5,408 nt of DNA from Dehalococcoidia bacterium (lineage in GTDB: Bacteria > Chloroflexota > Dehalococcoidia > Dehalococcoidales > E44-bin46): contig CP070810.1 of NCBI GenBank assembly GCA_020343755.1, forward strand, positions 493,820 to 499,227. Reading direction: 5' to 3'. Of the stretch, positions 1 to 4,747 are shown piece after piece; position 1 is the stretch's first letter, and every line of letters starts with the position of its first letter. The notes under the pieces were generated by a model. It did not search any database. It saw nothing but the letters and a program-made list of their open reading frames with translations, and was not told the origin of the DNA. The position numbers were made by a program, and so were the translations under genes.

Positions 1-225
1 AACCTCGGCGACACTTATACCATATTGCCCGGCATCTTTAATCGACTGGTAAATGTCAACAGTATGTAGTAGAAATTTGGTTGGGATACAACCACGATTG
101 ACACAGATGCCACCCAGGTTCTTCTCCTCCACCACTGTTACCTTGCCACCGAGTTGTGAAGCCCTTATCGCCGCTGTATAACCGGCGGGACCACCACCAA
201 TTACTATTACGTCTCTTTTCTCCAT
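1..225 (-). CDS. Dihydrolipoamide dehydrogenase-type FAD disulfide oxidoreductase, N-terminal part
   Basis: Only the first 75 codons are present; the gene continues past the window edge. The product starts MEKRDVIVIGGGPAG, a Rossmann FAD-binding motif (GGGPAG at residues 10-15) with acidic residues 33-34 at the end of the second strand, where the FAD ribose is normally held. The redox-active disulfide motif GGICVNRGCIPTK follows at residues 38-50 (C41 and C46, C-x4-C). This is diagnostic of the pyridine nucleotide-disulfide oxidoreductase class I family, and the spacing and the IPTK ending fit dihydrolipoamide dehydrogenase (E3 of 2-oxoacid dehydrogenases or the glycine cleavage system) best. 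Mercuric reductase or another family member cannot be excluded from this fragment. The ATG start is supported by AGGGGT (231-236 on the complement) six bases upstream. The protein should be cytosolic. Confidence 0.88.
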   Translation of the reverse strand, partial: MEKRDVIVIGGGPAGYTAAIRASQLGGKVTVVEEKNLGGICVNRGCIPTKFLLHTVDIYQSIKDAGQYGISVAEV

Positions 226-244
226 ATTGCACCCCTATTTTTTT

Positions 245-250
245 ATTATA
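245..250 (-). promoter_or_regulatory. Possible -10 box for the flavoprotein gene
   Basis: A perfect TATAAT lies on the minus strand 20 bp upstream of the flavoprotein ATG. The hexamer 17 bp further upstream (GCGTTT) is a poor -35 match, so this is only a candidate. If used, the leader would be very short, with transcription starting close to the ribosome binding site. Confidence 0.3.
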
Positions 251-487
251 AGACCGAGCCCTCAAAAAAACGCTCTGTAATCAAAATCTAGGCGCCTAAA
301 AATTCTTTTTAATGGTTTGATACCTTCTAAAGCAGTGAGTGAAAATTCGCCCCAATTTTTGCCTTTCGTTTTTCCTTATGCTCCGGACGATGGGAGCCAT
401 TAGTTGGACTTCTCTGGGGCCACCAAAATAAAAGGGAGATGTTACAACTTAACATAATATTATTAGGTCTTTTTAGGTATCATCAGC

Positions 488-520
488 ATGCTTGGCCACT
501 TGGAGCCCTAAAGCAAGCAT
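488..520 (-). repeat. Inverted repeat downstream of the AhpD-like gene
   Basis: ATGCTTG (488-494) and CAAGCAT (514-520) form a perfect 7-bp stem with a 19-nt loop that contains a possible inner GGC/GCC pairing. It lies about 28 bp past the AhpD-like stop codon in the direction of transcription, so it could shape the end of that mRNA. No T-tract follows on the minus strand, so it is not a canonical intrinsic terminator. Confidence 0.35.
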
Positions 521-547
521 CTATATAAGCGGTTATCTGTGGTTATA

Positions 548-904
548 TTATTTAGCAAAATCTGGAGCAAAGGCATCGACAGCATCAAGAAACAGCGTAG
601 CAGTATACGCTACCACCGGACCGCCACCCATGTGACAGGTTGCAAATGCAGTCTCTATAAGCTCTTCACGAGTAGCCCCGGCTTTAAGAGCCTCGTAAAC
701 ATGGTGGACAATACAGTATTTACAGCGAACAGATAAGCCAAGGGCGGCCATAATTAGCTCCTTAGTTTTTCGGTCTAGAGCCCCTGGTTTGACATTAGCT
801 TGATTAAAATCTCTCCATGCTTGCATACGCTCGCTATCCGCTTTATATAAAGCTCCAACCCCAGTATTTAGCTCGTTCAATATTTCTCTTGGGTCCTCTG
901 CCAT
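548..904 (-). CDS. AhpD-like / carboxymuconolactone decarboxylase family protein
   Basis: The protein has 118 residues, the usual length for single-domain members of the carboxymuconolactone decarboxylase/AhpD superfamily. It carries the active-site signature of alkylhydroperoxidase AhpD-like proteins, E-x11-C-x2-C-x3-H: E49, C61, C64 and H68 (CKYCIVHH). In characterised members the cysteine pair cycles between thiol and disulfide, and the Glu and His assist proton transfer, giving peroxide reduction coupled to a thiol donor. In AhpD that donor is the lipoamide/Lpd system. Many small homologues are uncharacterised, so the exact substrate is unknown. The cysteine pair makes a redox role more likely than true carboxymuconolactone decarboxylation. 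The ATG start is supported by AGGAG (912-916) seven bases upstream, and a strong promoter lies at 937-965. A lipoamide dehydrogenase-type gene lies next in the same direction, a suggestive but unproven functional link. Confidence 0.9.
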   Translation of the reverse strand: MAEDPREILNELNTGVGALYKADSERMQAWRDFNQANVKPGALDRKTKELIMAALGLSVRCKYCIVHHVYEALKAGATREELIETAFATCHMGGGPVVAYTATLFLDAVDAFAPDFAK

Positions 905-936
905 TCTTCATCTCCTGTAATAAAGTTAATATTTGG

Positions 937-965
937 ATTTTACAGACGAAGCCTAGCGTTGTCAA
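937..965 (-). promoter_or_regulatory. Sigma-70 type promoter of the AhpD-like gene
   Basis: On the minus strand a perfect TTGACA (-35, 960-965) is followed by a 17-bp spacer and TAAAAT (-10, 937-942; 5 of 6 consensus). Transcription would begin near 930, leaving a leader of about 26 nt that contains the AGGAG site of the AhpD-like gene. Confidence 0.8.
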
Positions 966-1020
966 TGAGAGGAAATTCACGGTTTGATAAAGTCGGCATG
1001 GCGTGCTAGGGTGACACCAG

Positions 1021-1052
1021 TATAGTGCGTTCCAATTTTGGGGCGCACTATA
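1021..1052. repeat. Near-perfect 32-nt palindrome / hairpin
   Basis: The left arm TATAGTGCG (1021-1029) and right arm CGCACTATA (1044-1052) are exact inverted repeats. Inside them CCAA (1032-1035) pairs with TTGG (1038-1041), and the bases in between (TT at 1030-1031, GG at 1042-1043) can form two G-U wobbles in a plus-strand transcript. The result is a 15-bp stem closing on a two-base centre. On the minus strand the two central positions become A-C mismatches, so the structure is most stable as plus-strand RNA or as cruciform DNA. It lies 56 bp upstream of the -35 box of the AhpD-like gene. No T-tract follows on either side, so it does not look like a terminator. A protein-binding operator, a miniature repeat element or a structured RNA are all possible. 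Confidence 0.6.
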
Positions 1053-1110
1053 TATGTTATGTGAAATAAATAGGCTTTTTATACCTGGTTTTGCCACCGC
1101 TCTCCCCACT

Positions 1111-1224
1111 TCACCCAAAAATAAGAAAAACAGAACTGATGATCAAACAGTTCTGCTTCTTATTGCTGGAAGTAACCTCAACCCCAGCAAAGATTTCCTT
1201 TAGATGACGACAGTAACAAGACAT
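1111..1224 (-). pseudogene. Probable truncated small cysteine-containing protein gene (37 codons)
   Basis: A short minus-strand reading frame starts MSCYCRHLKEIFAGVEV, followed by TSSNKKQ, and ends after 37 residues at TGA. The start has AGGAAG eight bases upstream. From memory, the opening resembles a family of small bacterial proteins of about 70-80 residues that begin with a CxCRH segment and continue with a G-[IV]-E-V-T...NKK stretch; I could not check this. Compared with that recollection, about two residues before GVEV are missing. After NKK the sequence turns into a hydrophobic tail encoded entirely by the terminator hairpin at 1120-1164. I read this as the 5' part of such a gene, cut off and fused to a terminator. 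A genuinely short 37-residue protein is the alternative. Confidence 0.4.
1120..1164 (-). terminator. Rho-independent terminator, minus strand
   Basis: In the minus-strand RNA, CAGAACTG (complement of 1148-1155) pairs with CAGTTCTG (complement of 1131-1138) across a 9-nt loop and is followed at once by TTTTTCTTATTTTT. An outer AATAAGAA/TTCTTATT pairing (1120-1127 with 1157-1164) extends the stem. This is a textbook intrinsic terminator. It would end transcription coming from the thioesterase gene and the small reading frame upstream of it. The T-tract is weaker in the opposite direction. A further 7-bp inverted repeat, TTGCTGG/CCAGCAA (1163-1169 with 1184-1190), abuts it. Confidence 0.75.
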
Positions 1225-1245
1225 AGCAATCACTTCCTAACTGCT

Positions 1246-1274
1246 ATACTGGTTTAGTCAAAATATTATGTCAA
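1246..1274 (-). promoter_or_regulatory. Candidate promoter of the truncated small gene
   Basis: A perfect TTGACA lies on the minus strand at 1269-1274. At a 17-bp spacing the -10 would be the poor CAGTAT (1246-1251); the better TATAGC (1243-1248) lies at 20 bp. Inverted repeats ATAGCA/TGCTAT (1223-1228, 1242-1247) and CAGT/ACTG (1211-1214, 1248-1251) overlap the -10 region. This could be a decayed promoter of the small gene remnant. Confidence 0.3.
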
Positions 1275-1298
1275 CTTGCCTATTGGGAGGAATAAATT

Positions 1299-1337
1299 AA
1301 GTGGGGTCGGCAGGATTCGAACCTATGACCAGACGGT
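1299..1337 (-). repeat. Duplicated 3' half of the CAU tRNA gene (att-like direct repeat)
   Basis: These 39 bases match 1969-2007 at 37 positions in the same orientation, 670 bp away; the differences are at 1306 and 1325. The matching part runs from the last base of the tRNA anticodon loop, through the 3' side of the anticodon stem, the variable loop, the T arm and the 3' acceptor strand, to three bases beyond the discriminator. Homology then ends abruptly. The 5' half is absent, so this is not a functional tRNA. The difference at 1306 would break acceptor pairing with the intact gene's 5' strand. A 3'-half tRNA copy near an intact gene is the usual scar of site-specific integration into a tRNA gene (attR against attL). 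It lies 17 bp past the thioesterase stop codon. Confidence 0.85.
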
Positions 1338-1354
1338 ATAGAAAGGTCGAACAG

Positions 1355-1828
1355 CTAGTCTTTTTTTATCCTTTCACGGAGTCTAGCTTCTCTACGGGCC
1401 TGTGCCTCCCGATTGCGGCGTTTATCCTCTTCTGTTTCCAAGATAAGAGGAGACACTTCCGTTGGGCTTCCATTTTTATCCAGGGCAACATAAGTGAGAA
1501 AGGCAGAGGCCGTATGTCTAATTTCCCCGGTTAGTGGATTCTCTGCCTCAACCCTTACGCCAACCTCCATTGAAGTCCTGCCAACCAAGTTAAGGCTAGC
1601 TCTAAGAGTAACAACATCTCCAATAAGGACTGGGTGAATAAAATCTATTTTGTCAACAGAAGCCGTCACTACATTAGTGCGGGCATGACGTACTGCAACT
1701 ATTCCCCCTACTTCATCTATCAGCTTCATTATAACGCCACCATGCACATTCCCAGCCGCATTTGCATCTTGAGGCGTCATTGGCAGTACCATAACGGTAC
1801 TGGTTTCACTTATTTTTTTGGCTTGCAT
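1355..1828 (-). CDS. Hotdog-fold acyl-CoA thioesterase (YkhA/YciA-like)
   Basis: This 157-residue protein has the acyl-CoA hydrolase form of the hotdog fold. The N-terminal motif P19-QDAN-AAGNVHGG-31 followed by IMKLIDEVGG (33-42) is the active-site region of the bacterial ACOT/YciA-YkhA group. The conserved Asn (N23) and the helix Asp (D38) correspond to the catalytic pair used to hydrolyse acyl-CoA to free acid and CoA. A second conserved stretch (residues 52-75) contains VTASVDKIDFIHPV and GDVVTL, typical of the substrate-tunnel strands. The last 28 residues form a strongly charged helix rich in Arg, Lys and Glu, as in several YkhA-type enzymes. These enzymes act in the cytosol as oligomers and trim CoA esters; the chain-length preference cannot be read from sequence. 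The ATG start has AGGAG (1834-1838) five bases upstream. The gene lies between an intact tRNA and a copy of its 3' half, so it may have arrived with an integrated segment. Confidence 0.92.
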   Translation of the reverse strand: MQAKKISETSTVMVLPMTPQDANAAGNVHGGVIMKLIDEVGGIVAVRHARTNVVTASVDKIDFIHPVLIGDVVTLRASLNLVGRTSMEVGVRVEAENPLTGEIRHTASAFLTYVALDKNGSPTEVSPLILETEEDKRRNREAQARREARLRERIKKD

Positions 1829-1917
1829 ATTCTCTCCTTCTCAAACCACAACGATTAGAGCCAATTATCCTATTCAATACTAGAAATATTATTAACCATC
1901 TCTCCTTACTACTCCAC

Positions 1918-1946
1918 AGTATATGCAGTAATTCTCTGAGTTGCAA
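1918..1946 (-). promoter_or_regulatory. Sigma-70 type promoter of the thioesterase gene
   Basis: On the minus strand TTGCAA (-35, 1941-1946) is followed by a 17-bp spacer and TATACT (-10, 1918-1923; 5 of 6 consensus). Transcription would start near 1911, giving a leader of about 83 nt. The promoter lies between the tRNA 3' end and the thioesterase gene, inside the segment bounded by the tRNA repeats. The thioesterase gene therefore carries its own expression signal and need not be cotranscribed with the tRNA. Confidence 0.7.
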
Positions 1947-1971
1947 TAATTCGGATTGTCAGGCTCGAAAG

Positions 1972-2043
1972 TGGGCTCGGCAGGATTCGAACCTACGACC
2001 AGACGGTTATGAGCCGCCCGCTCTGCCACTGAGCTACGAGCCC
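1972..2043 (-). tRNA. tRNA with CAU anticodon (elongator tRNA-Met or tRNA-Ile2)
   Basis: A complete 72-nt cloverleaf can be drawn. The acceptor GGGCTCG pairs with CGAGCCC, with discriminator A at 1972. The D stem is GCTC/GAGC and the anticodon stem GGCGG/CCGTC (one G-U). The loop CTCATAA has anticodon CAT at 2011-2009. The variable region is TGGTC, and the T arm is GTAGG/CCTGC around TTCGAAT. The fully paired G1-C72 argues against an initiator tRNA. The loop is compatible both with elongator Met and with Ile2, whose C34 is modified to lysidine by TilS, and sequence alone does not settle this. The 3' CCA is not encoded (ACT follows), so CCA-adding enzyme is needed. A strong promoter lies just upstream at 2074-2102. 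Confidence 0.96.
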
Positions 2044-2073
2044 ATAGAGGAGAACAAAATTACTTGTGGCTGA

Positions 2074-2102
2074 ATTATATTGCCTTCAGGCTTTACAGTC
2101 AA
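2074..2102 (-). promoter_or_regulatory. Strong sigma-70 type promoter of the tRNA gene
   Basis: On the minus strand TTGACT (-35, 2097-2102) is followed by an exact 17-bp spacer and a perfect TATAAT (-10, 2074-2079). Transcription would start near 2067, about 24 nt upstream of the mature tRNA 5' end, leaving a short leader for RNase P to remove. The -35 box overlaps the stop codon (2099-2101) of the ADP-ribosylhydrolase gene, so the two units are packed without spare bases. The spacer contains the small palindrome GCCTGAAGGC. Confidence 0.85.
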
Positions 2103-3031
2103 GCTGTCGTTTTGAGTTCCCACAGCTTCTCGGCTAGCTCCTTGAGATATAATCTATTCTCGAGCTTTTGTTGCCACCGGTTTGGGATTGATTCAATGCC
2201 AAGATATGCACTAGAGATAGCCCCAGTCATGGCTCCAATAGTATCAGCGTCACCACCCAAGCTAACAGCGTTAAGCACAGCCTGAGCAAAAGAATCAGGA
2301 TGGGTTAAGAAGGAATATATAGCAGTAGGCACCGAATTGAAAGCCTCAATCCCATTTCCTAGCTCAATAGCTACCCTAGCCTTATCTGGCCTAGCCAGAA
2401 GACCTTTTATTTTGCTTAGCTTCCCCTTAAAAACTGCTGCTGGGACATAATTGATTAGCTTGGCTAAGAAATCACCCCGGTCAAAGGCTAACTGCGGCTC
2501 AAGGTTTGTGGCCAGAGCGATAGCGTAAGCCTGTAAGGCAGCTCCATCCTTGCCTAGGTTATGGGCATGAGTAATCTGGCTCGATTTATAGGCAACCTCT
2601 CTTAGCCTGGCTGGGTTATCATGATAAAAAACACCTATCGGAGCAATTCTCATCGCTGAACCATTCCCGAAGGAGCCACCGTGATATAATTCTTGGGCAG
2701 CAATATCCCAAGCAGCGCCAGCCCTTATCGCTCGGAAAATGTGAGGTGGTCCCGGTCCATAGCCACGAAAAGGCTCAAGCTCATAATTCTGGATAAAGGT
2801 ATACGTCATGTCCTTGCCATCAAAGCCTCTAGTCCTAATCAGTGATTCAGCTACACCAATCATCATATGGGTGTCATCGGTATAGGTTAAAACCTCTCGC
2901 TTCTCAGCTACCGCCTCAACCTCTTCGGGTTTAACCATGAATCGTCCCTCAAATGGTGCTCCCAGGGCATCCCCTACCCCAGTGCCGACTAAAGCCCCTA
3001 GGAATTTTGATTTCAGGACCGGCTTAATCAT
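2099..3031 (-). CDS. ADP-ribosylglycohydrolase family protein, ARH3-like
   Basis: This 310-residue protein belongs to the DraG/ARH family, binuclear-Mg enzymes that remove ADP-ribose from proteins or cleave ADP-ribose derivatives. The metal ligands are in place: YTDDT (residues 50-54) near the N-terminus and GGDADTIG (259-266) near the C-terminus. In between lie FGNGSAMR (121-128), ITHAHNLGKDGA (153-164) and ELGNGIEAFNSVPTAIYSFL (223-242). The last two blocks and the C-terminal motif resemble human ARH3 (ADPRHL2) more than nitrogenase-type DraG; E28 in the segment GAPFEGR is a candidate for the ARH3 gating glutamate. ARH3 hydrolyses serine-linked ADP-ribose, poly-ADP-ribose and O-acetyl-ADP-ribose, and the bacterial substrate here is unknown. 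No signal peptide is seen. The ATG start gives a family-typical N-terminus (KFLGALVGTGVGDALGAPFEGR type), but the ribosome binding site is weak (AGG about 8 bases upstream). It is divergent from the archaemetzincin operon. Confidence 0.92.
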   Translation of the reverse strand: MIKPVLKSKFLGALVGTGVGDALGAPFEGRFMVKPEEVEAVAEKREVLTYTDDTHMMIGVAESLIRTRGFDGKDMTYTFIQNYELEPFRGYGPGPPHIFRAIRAGAAWDIAAQELYHGGSFGNGSAMRIAPIGVFYHDNPARLREVAYKSSQITHAHNLGKDGAALQAYAIALATNLEPQLAFDRGDFLAKLINYVPAAVFKGKLSKIKGLLARPDKARVAIELGNGIEAFNSVPTAIYSFLTHPDSFAQAVLNAVSLGGDADTIGAMTGAISSAYLGIESIPNRWQQKLENRLYLKELAEKLWELKTTA

Positions 3032-3155
3032 TGTAAAAACCTAAAGCTTTTCCAATGCTTATATTATATATTTGATGGCAAAATTGCGCCATACATTGAC
3101 GACTGGTAGCCGTTAGCTTGCTGTTAGTATTCCTCTGGGCTAGAATGAGTTAGAG
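3032..3155. promoter_or_regulatory. Divergent intergenic region with candidate operator and -10 box
   Basis: This 124-bp region must drive the ARH3-like gene leftward and the archaemetzincin operon rightward. An AT-rich run holds a perfect TATAAT on the minus strand (3063-3068), but no good -35 lies at the right distance. A 16-bp imperfect palindrome of the form TGGC-N2-AATT-N2-GCCA lies at 3076-3091, directly upstream of that box, where an operator would be expected. On the plus strand a TTGACG occurs at 3096-3101 without a convincing -10 partner. The promoter calls are weak; the palindrome is directly visible. Confidence 0.4.
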
Positions 3156-3680
3156 ATGATAGTGCTCATTCCTATAGGGGAAATAGAGGAAGCCGTTTTG
3201 GAAAGCCTCAGGCGACCTCTGGCACAAGCCTTTGGTCAAGAGACACAGGTAGGTAACAAAATGCCATTGCTCCGGGAGAACTATTACTATAGCCGCAACC
3301 AGTATCTGGCATCCCCGTTCCTTTCGCTCATCCTACTCCCCGACTCAGGTAATAGAGCGCTCGGGGTAGTTGATGTCGATATTTTTGCCCCCGGGCTTAA
3401 TTTCGTCTTTGGCATAGCCGATATCCCTGGCAGAAGAGCCATCATCTCCTTGATACGCTTGCGGCAGGAGTTCTACGGCTTGCCTCAAGATGACAGACTC
3501 TTTTTGGAGCGGACAATCAAGGAAGCGGTACACGAGCTAGGACACACCTTTGGGCTTAAGCATTGCCCTGACCCTATCTGCGTCATGCATTTCTCTAACC
3601 GCCTGCATGACACTGATCTAAAGAGCTGGAAATTTTGCCCCAACTGTCAACAGAAGGTTAATAAAATACAGCAGGTTTGA
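3156..3680 (+). CDS. amzA: Archaemetzincin-type zinc metalloprotease
   Basis: The 174-residue protein has the full archaemetzincin signature. The metzincin helix HELGHTFGLKHC spans residues 126-137 (catalytic zinc ligands H126, H130 and H136, general base E127). It is followed by C142 and the Met-turn methionine M144 (CVM), then C161-x2-C164. In solved archaemetzincins C137, C142 and the CxxC pair hold a second, structural zinc. The N-terminal half contains the family-typical MIVLIPIGE start, a Y-x-R-x-Q-Y-like stretch (45-50) and the VDVDIFAPGLNFVFG strand region (72-86). No signal peptide is present, so it is predicted to be a cytosolic peptidase of unknown natural substrate. The ATG start fits the family N-terminus although its ribosome binding site is weak. 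It is the first gene of a tight plus-strand operon, with one base between its TGA and the next ATG. Confidence 0.95.
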   Translation: MIVLIPIGEIEEAVLESLRRPLAQAFGQETQVGNKMPLLRENYYYSRNQYLASPFLSLILLPDSGNRALGVVDVDIFAPGLNFVFGIADIPGRRAIISLIRLRQEFYGLPQDDRLFLERTIKEAVHELGHTFGLKHCPDPICVMHFSNRLHDTDLKSWKFCPNCQQKVNKIQQV

Positions 3681-3681
3681 G

Positions 3682-4743
3682 ATGGCTGAGGAGCGTATCA
3701 GGCAAGCTCTACTTTATGAAAACCTTGGGGATAAGGTGCAGTGCCATACCTGCGAAAGGCTGTGTCTAATCCCTGAGGGCGAGTTAGGCTTCTGTGCCTC
3801 CCGGAAGAACATCGATGGGCAGCTTTATACCTTAGAGTACGGCGACATTTCCTCCATCAGTGCCAACCCTATTGAAAAGAAGCCCTTCTTTCATTTCTAT
3901 CCGGGAACAAAAGCCTTGACTATTGGCAGTTGGTCATGCAACTTTACCTGCCCCTGGTGTCAGAACTATGACATAAGTAAATCACCTCATAACATAGGCA
4001 CGGGGCAGTATATAAGTCCGGCGACATTTATTGAACTTGTAGGGCAATATCATTGCCAGGGAACTAGCGTCTCCTTCAATGAGCCGACTATGCTCTTCGA
4101 GTATTCGCTAGATATCTTCAACCTGGCTAGGGATAGAGGCTATTATAATACTTATGTTACCAACGGCTATATGACTGAACAGGCACTTAAAATGCTGGTA
4201 GCCCACGGATTGAAGGCAATGAATATCGATATAAAGGGTGAGGCTGAAGTGGTCAAGAGGTTCTGTACTGCTGATGTAAGCATTGTCTGGAGAAACGCTA
4301 CCCTAGCCAAGGAGCGCGGGGTGTGGGTCGAGTTAACTACGCTGGTTATACCGGGCGTAAATGATACTGAAGCTGGGTTAAGTCGGATGGCACAAAGAAT
4401 CAAGCGAGAGCTGGGGGTTGATACTCCATGGCATATTACTGGTTATTATCCGGCATACAAATTCAGAAACGAGTTATACATTCCCCCCACATCAGTGAGC
4501 ACTTTAGAGAAGGCAAGAGATCTAGGTAAGGCAGAGGAGCTGAAGTTTGTATATGTAGGGAATGTGCCCGGACACCCGTATGAAAATACCTACTGCCCCA
4601 AATGCAATCAATCTCTGATTGAGCGTTACGGCTTCAGCATAACCAAGTACAACATCGGCCCAGATAAGCGTTGTCCTTATTGTGGAGAGGCGATTCCTAT
4701 AATCATGGAACCGCAGGTTCCAAGCACAAAGAAGATCGGGTAG
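3682..4743 (+). CDS. AmmeMemoRadiSam system radical SAM enzyme
   Basis: This 353-residue protein has the radical SAM cluster motif C86-x3-C90-x2-C93 (SCNFTCPWCQN), which binds the [4Fe-4S] cluster that cleaves S-adenosylmethionine. An N-terminal cysteine block (C21-x2-C24-x3-C28, then C38) and the segment NPIEKKPFFHFYPGTK (62-77) are characteristic of the pyruvate formate-lyase activase-like radical SAM proteins of the AmmeMemoRadiSam system. NEP (133-135) and the TNGY region (160-163) are the SAM-contacting parts of the barrel. The C-terminus holds two CxxC pairs (C305/C308 and C331/C334), a zinc-ribbon-like tail. The system is named for co-occurrence with AMMECR1- and Memo-domain proteins; neither is in this window. 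The substrate is not established to my knowledge. The ATG follows the archaemetzincin stop by one base, implying translational coupling. A cytosolic, oxygen-sensitive enzyme is expected. Confidence 0.95.
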   Translation: MAEERIRQALLYENLGDKVQCHTCERLCLIPEGELGFCASRKNIDGQLYTLEYGDISSISANPIEKKPFFHFYPGTKALTIGSWSCNFTCPWCQNYDISKSPHNIGTGQYISPATFIELVGQYHCQGTSVSFNEPTMLFEYSLDIFNLARDRGYYNTYVTNGYMTEQALKMLVAHGLKAMNIDIKGEAEVVKRFCTADVSIVWRNATLAKERGVWVELTTLVIPGVNDTEAGLSRMAQRIKRELGVDTPWHITGYYPAYKFRNELYIPPTSVSTLEKARDLGKAEELKFVYVGNVPGHPYENTYCPKCNQSLIERYGFSITKYNIGPDKRCPYCGEAIPIIMEPQVPSTKKIG

Positions 4744-4747
4744 GCGG

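Larger units (their letters stand above)
226..547. other. Intergenic region without a recognisable gene
   Basis: This 322-bp gap lies between the AhpD-like gene and the flavoprotein gene. I see no supported coding region and no riboswitch class that I recognise. It contains small symmetric elements: a 10-bp palindrome TAGGCGCCTA at 289-298, a GCTCC/GGAGC hairpin with an 8-nt loop at 380-397, an AAAATT/AATTTT repeat at 342-359, and a 7-bp inverted repeat at 488-520. Any of these could be regulatory or chance. The gap is long for such a compact neighbourhood. Confidence 0.6.

Noticed and set aside
56..265. Minus-strand 69-codon frame
   Set aside because: It overlaps the flavoprotein N-terminus in another frame; the true frame with the GGGPAG and CVNRGC motifs ends in ATG at 225 and runs open to the window edge.
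439..528. Plus-strand 29-codon frame preceded by GGGAG
   Set aside because: The spacing to the Shine-Dalgarno-like sequence is about one base, composition is unremarkable, and it is the only plus-strand signal in that gap.
843..1118. Minus-strand 91-codon frame upstream of the AhpD-like gene
   Set aside because: It overlaps the AhpD-like start, the promoter at 937-965 and the palindrome at 1021-1052, with no recognisable protein features.
1301..1534. Plus-strand 77-codon open frame starting MGSAGFEP
   Set aside because: It reads through the antisense of the tRNA 3' fragment (a classic spurious peptide) and then the antisense of the thioesterase gene; no ribosome binding site logic or family match.
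1634..2285. Plus-strand frames at 1634-1858 and 2064-2285
   Set aside because: Antisense shadows of the thioesterase and ARH3-like genes; the latter also runs across the tRNA promoter.
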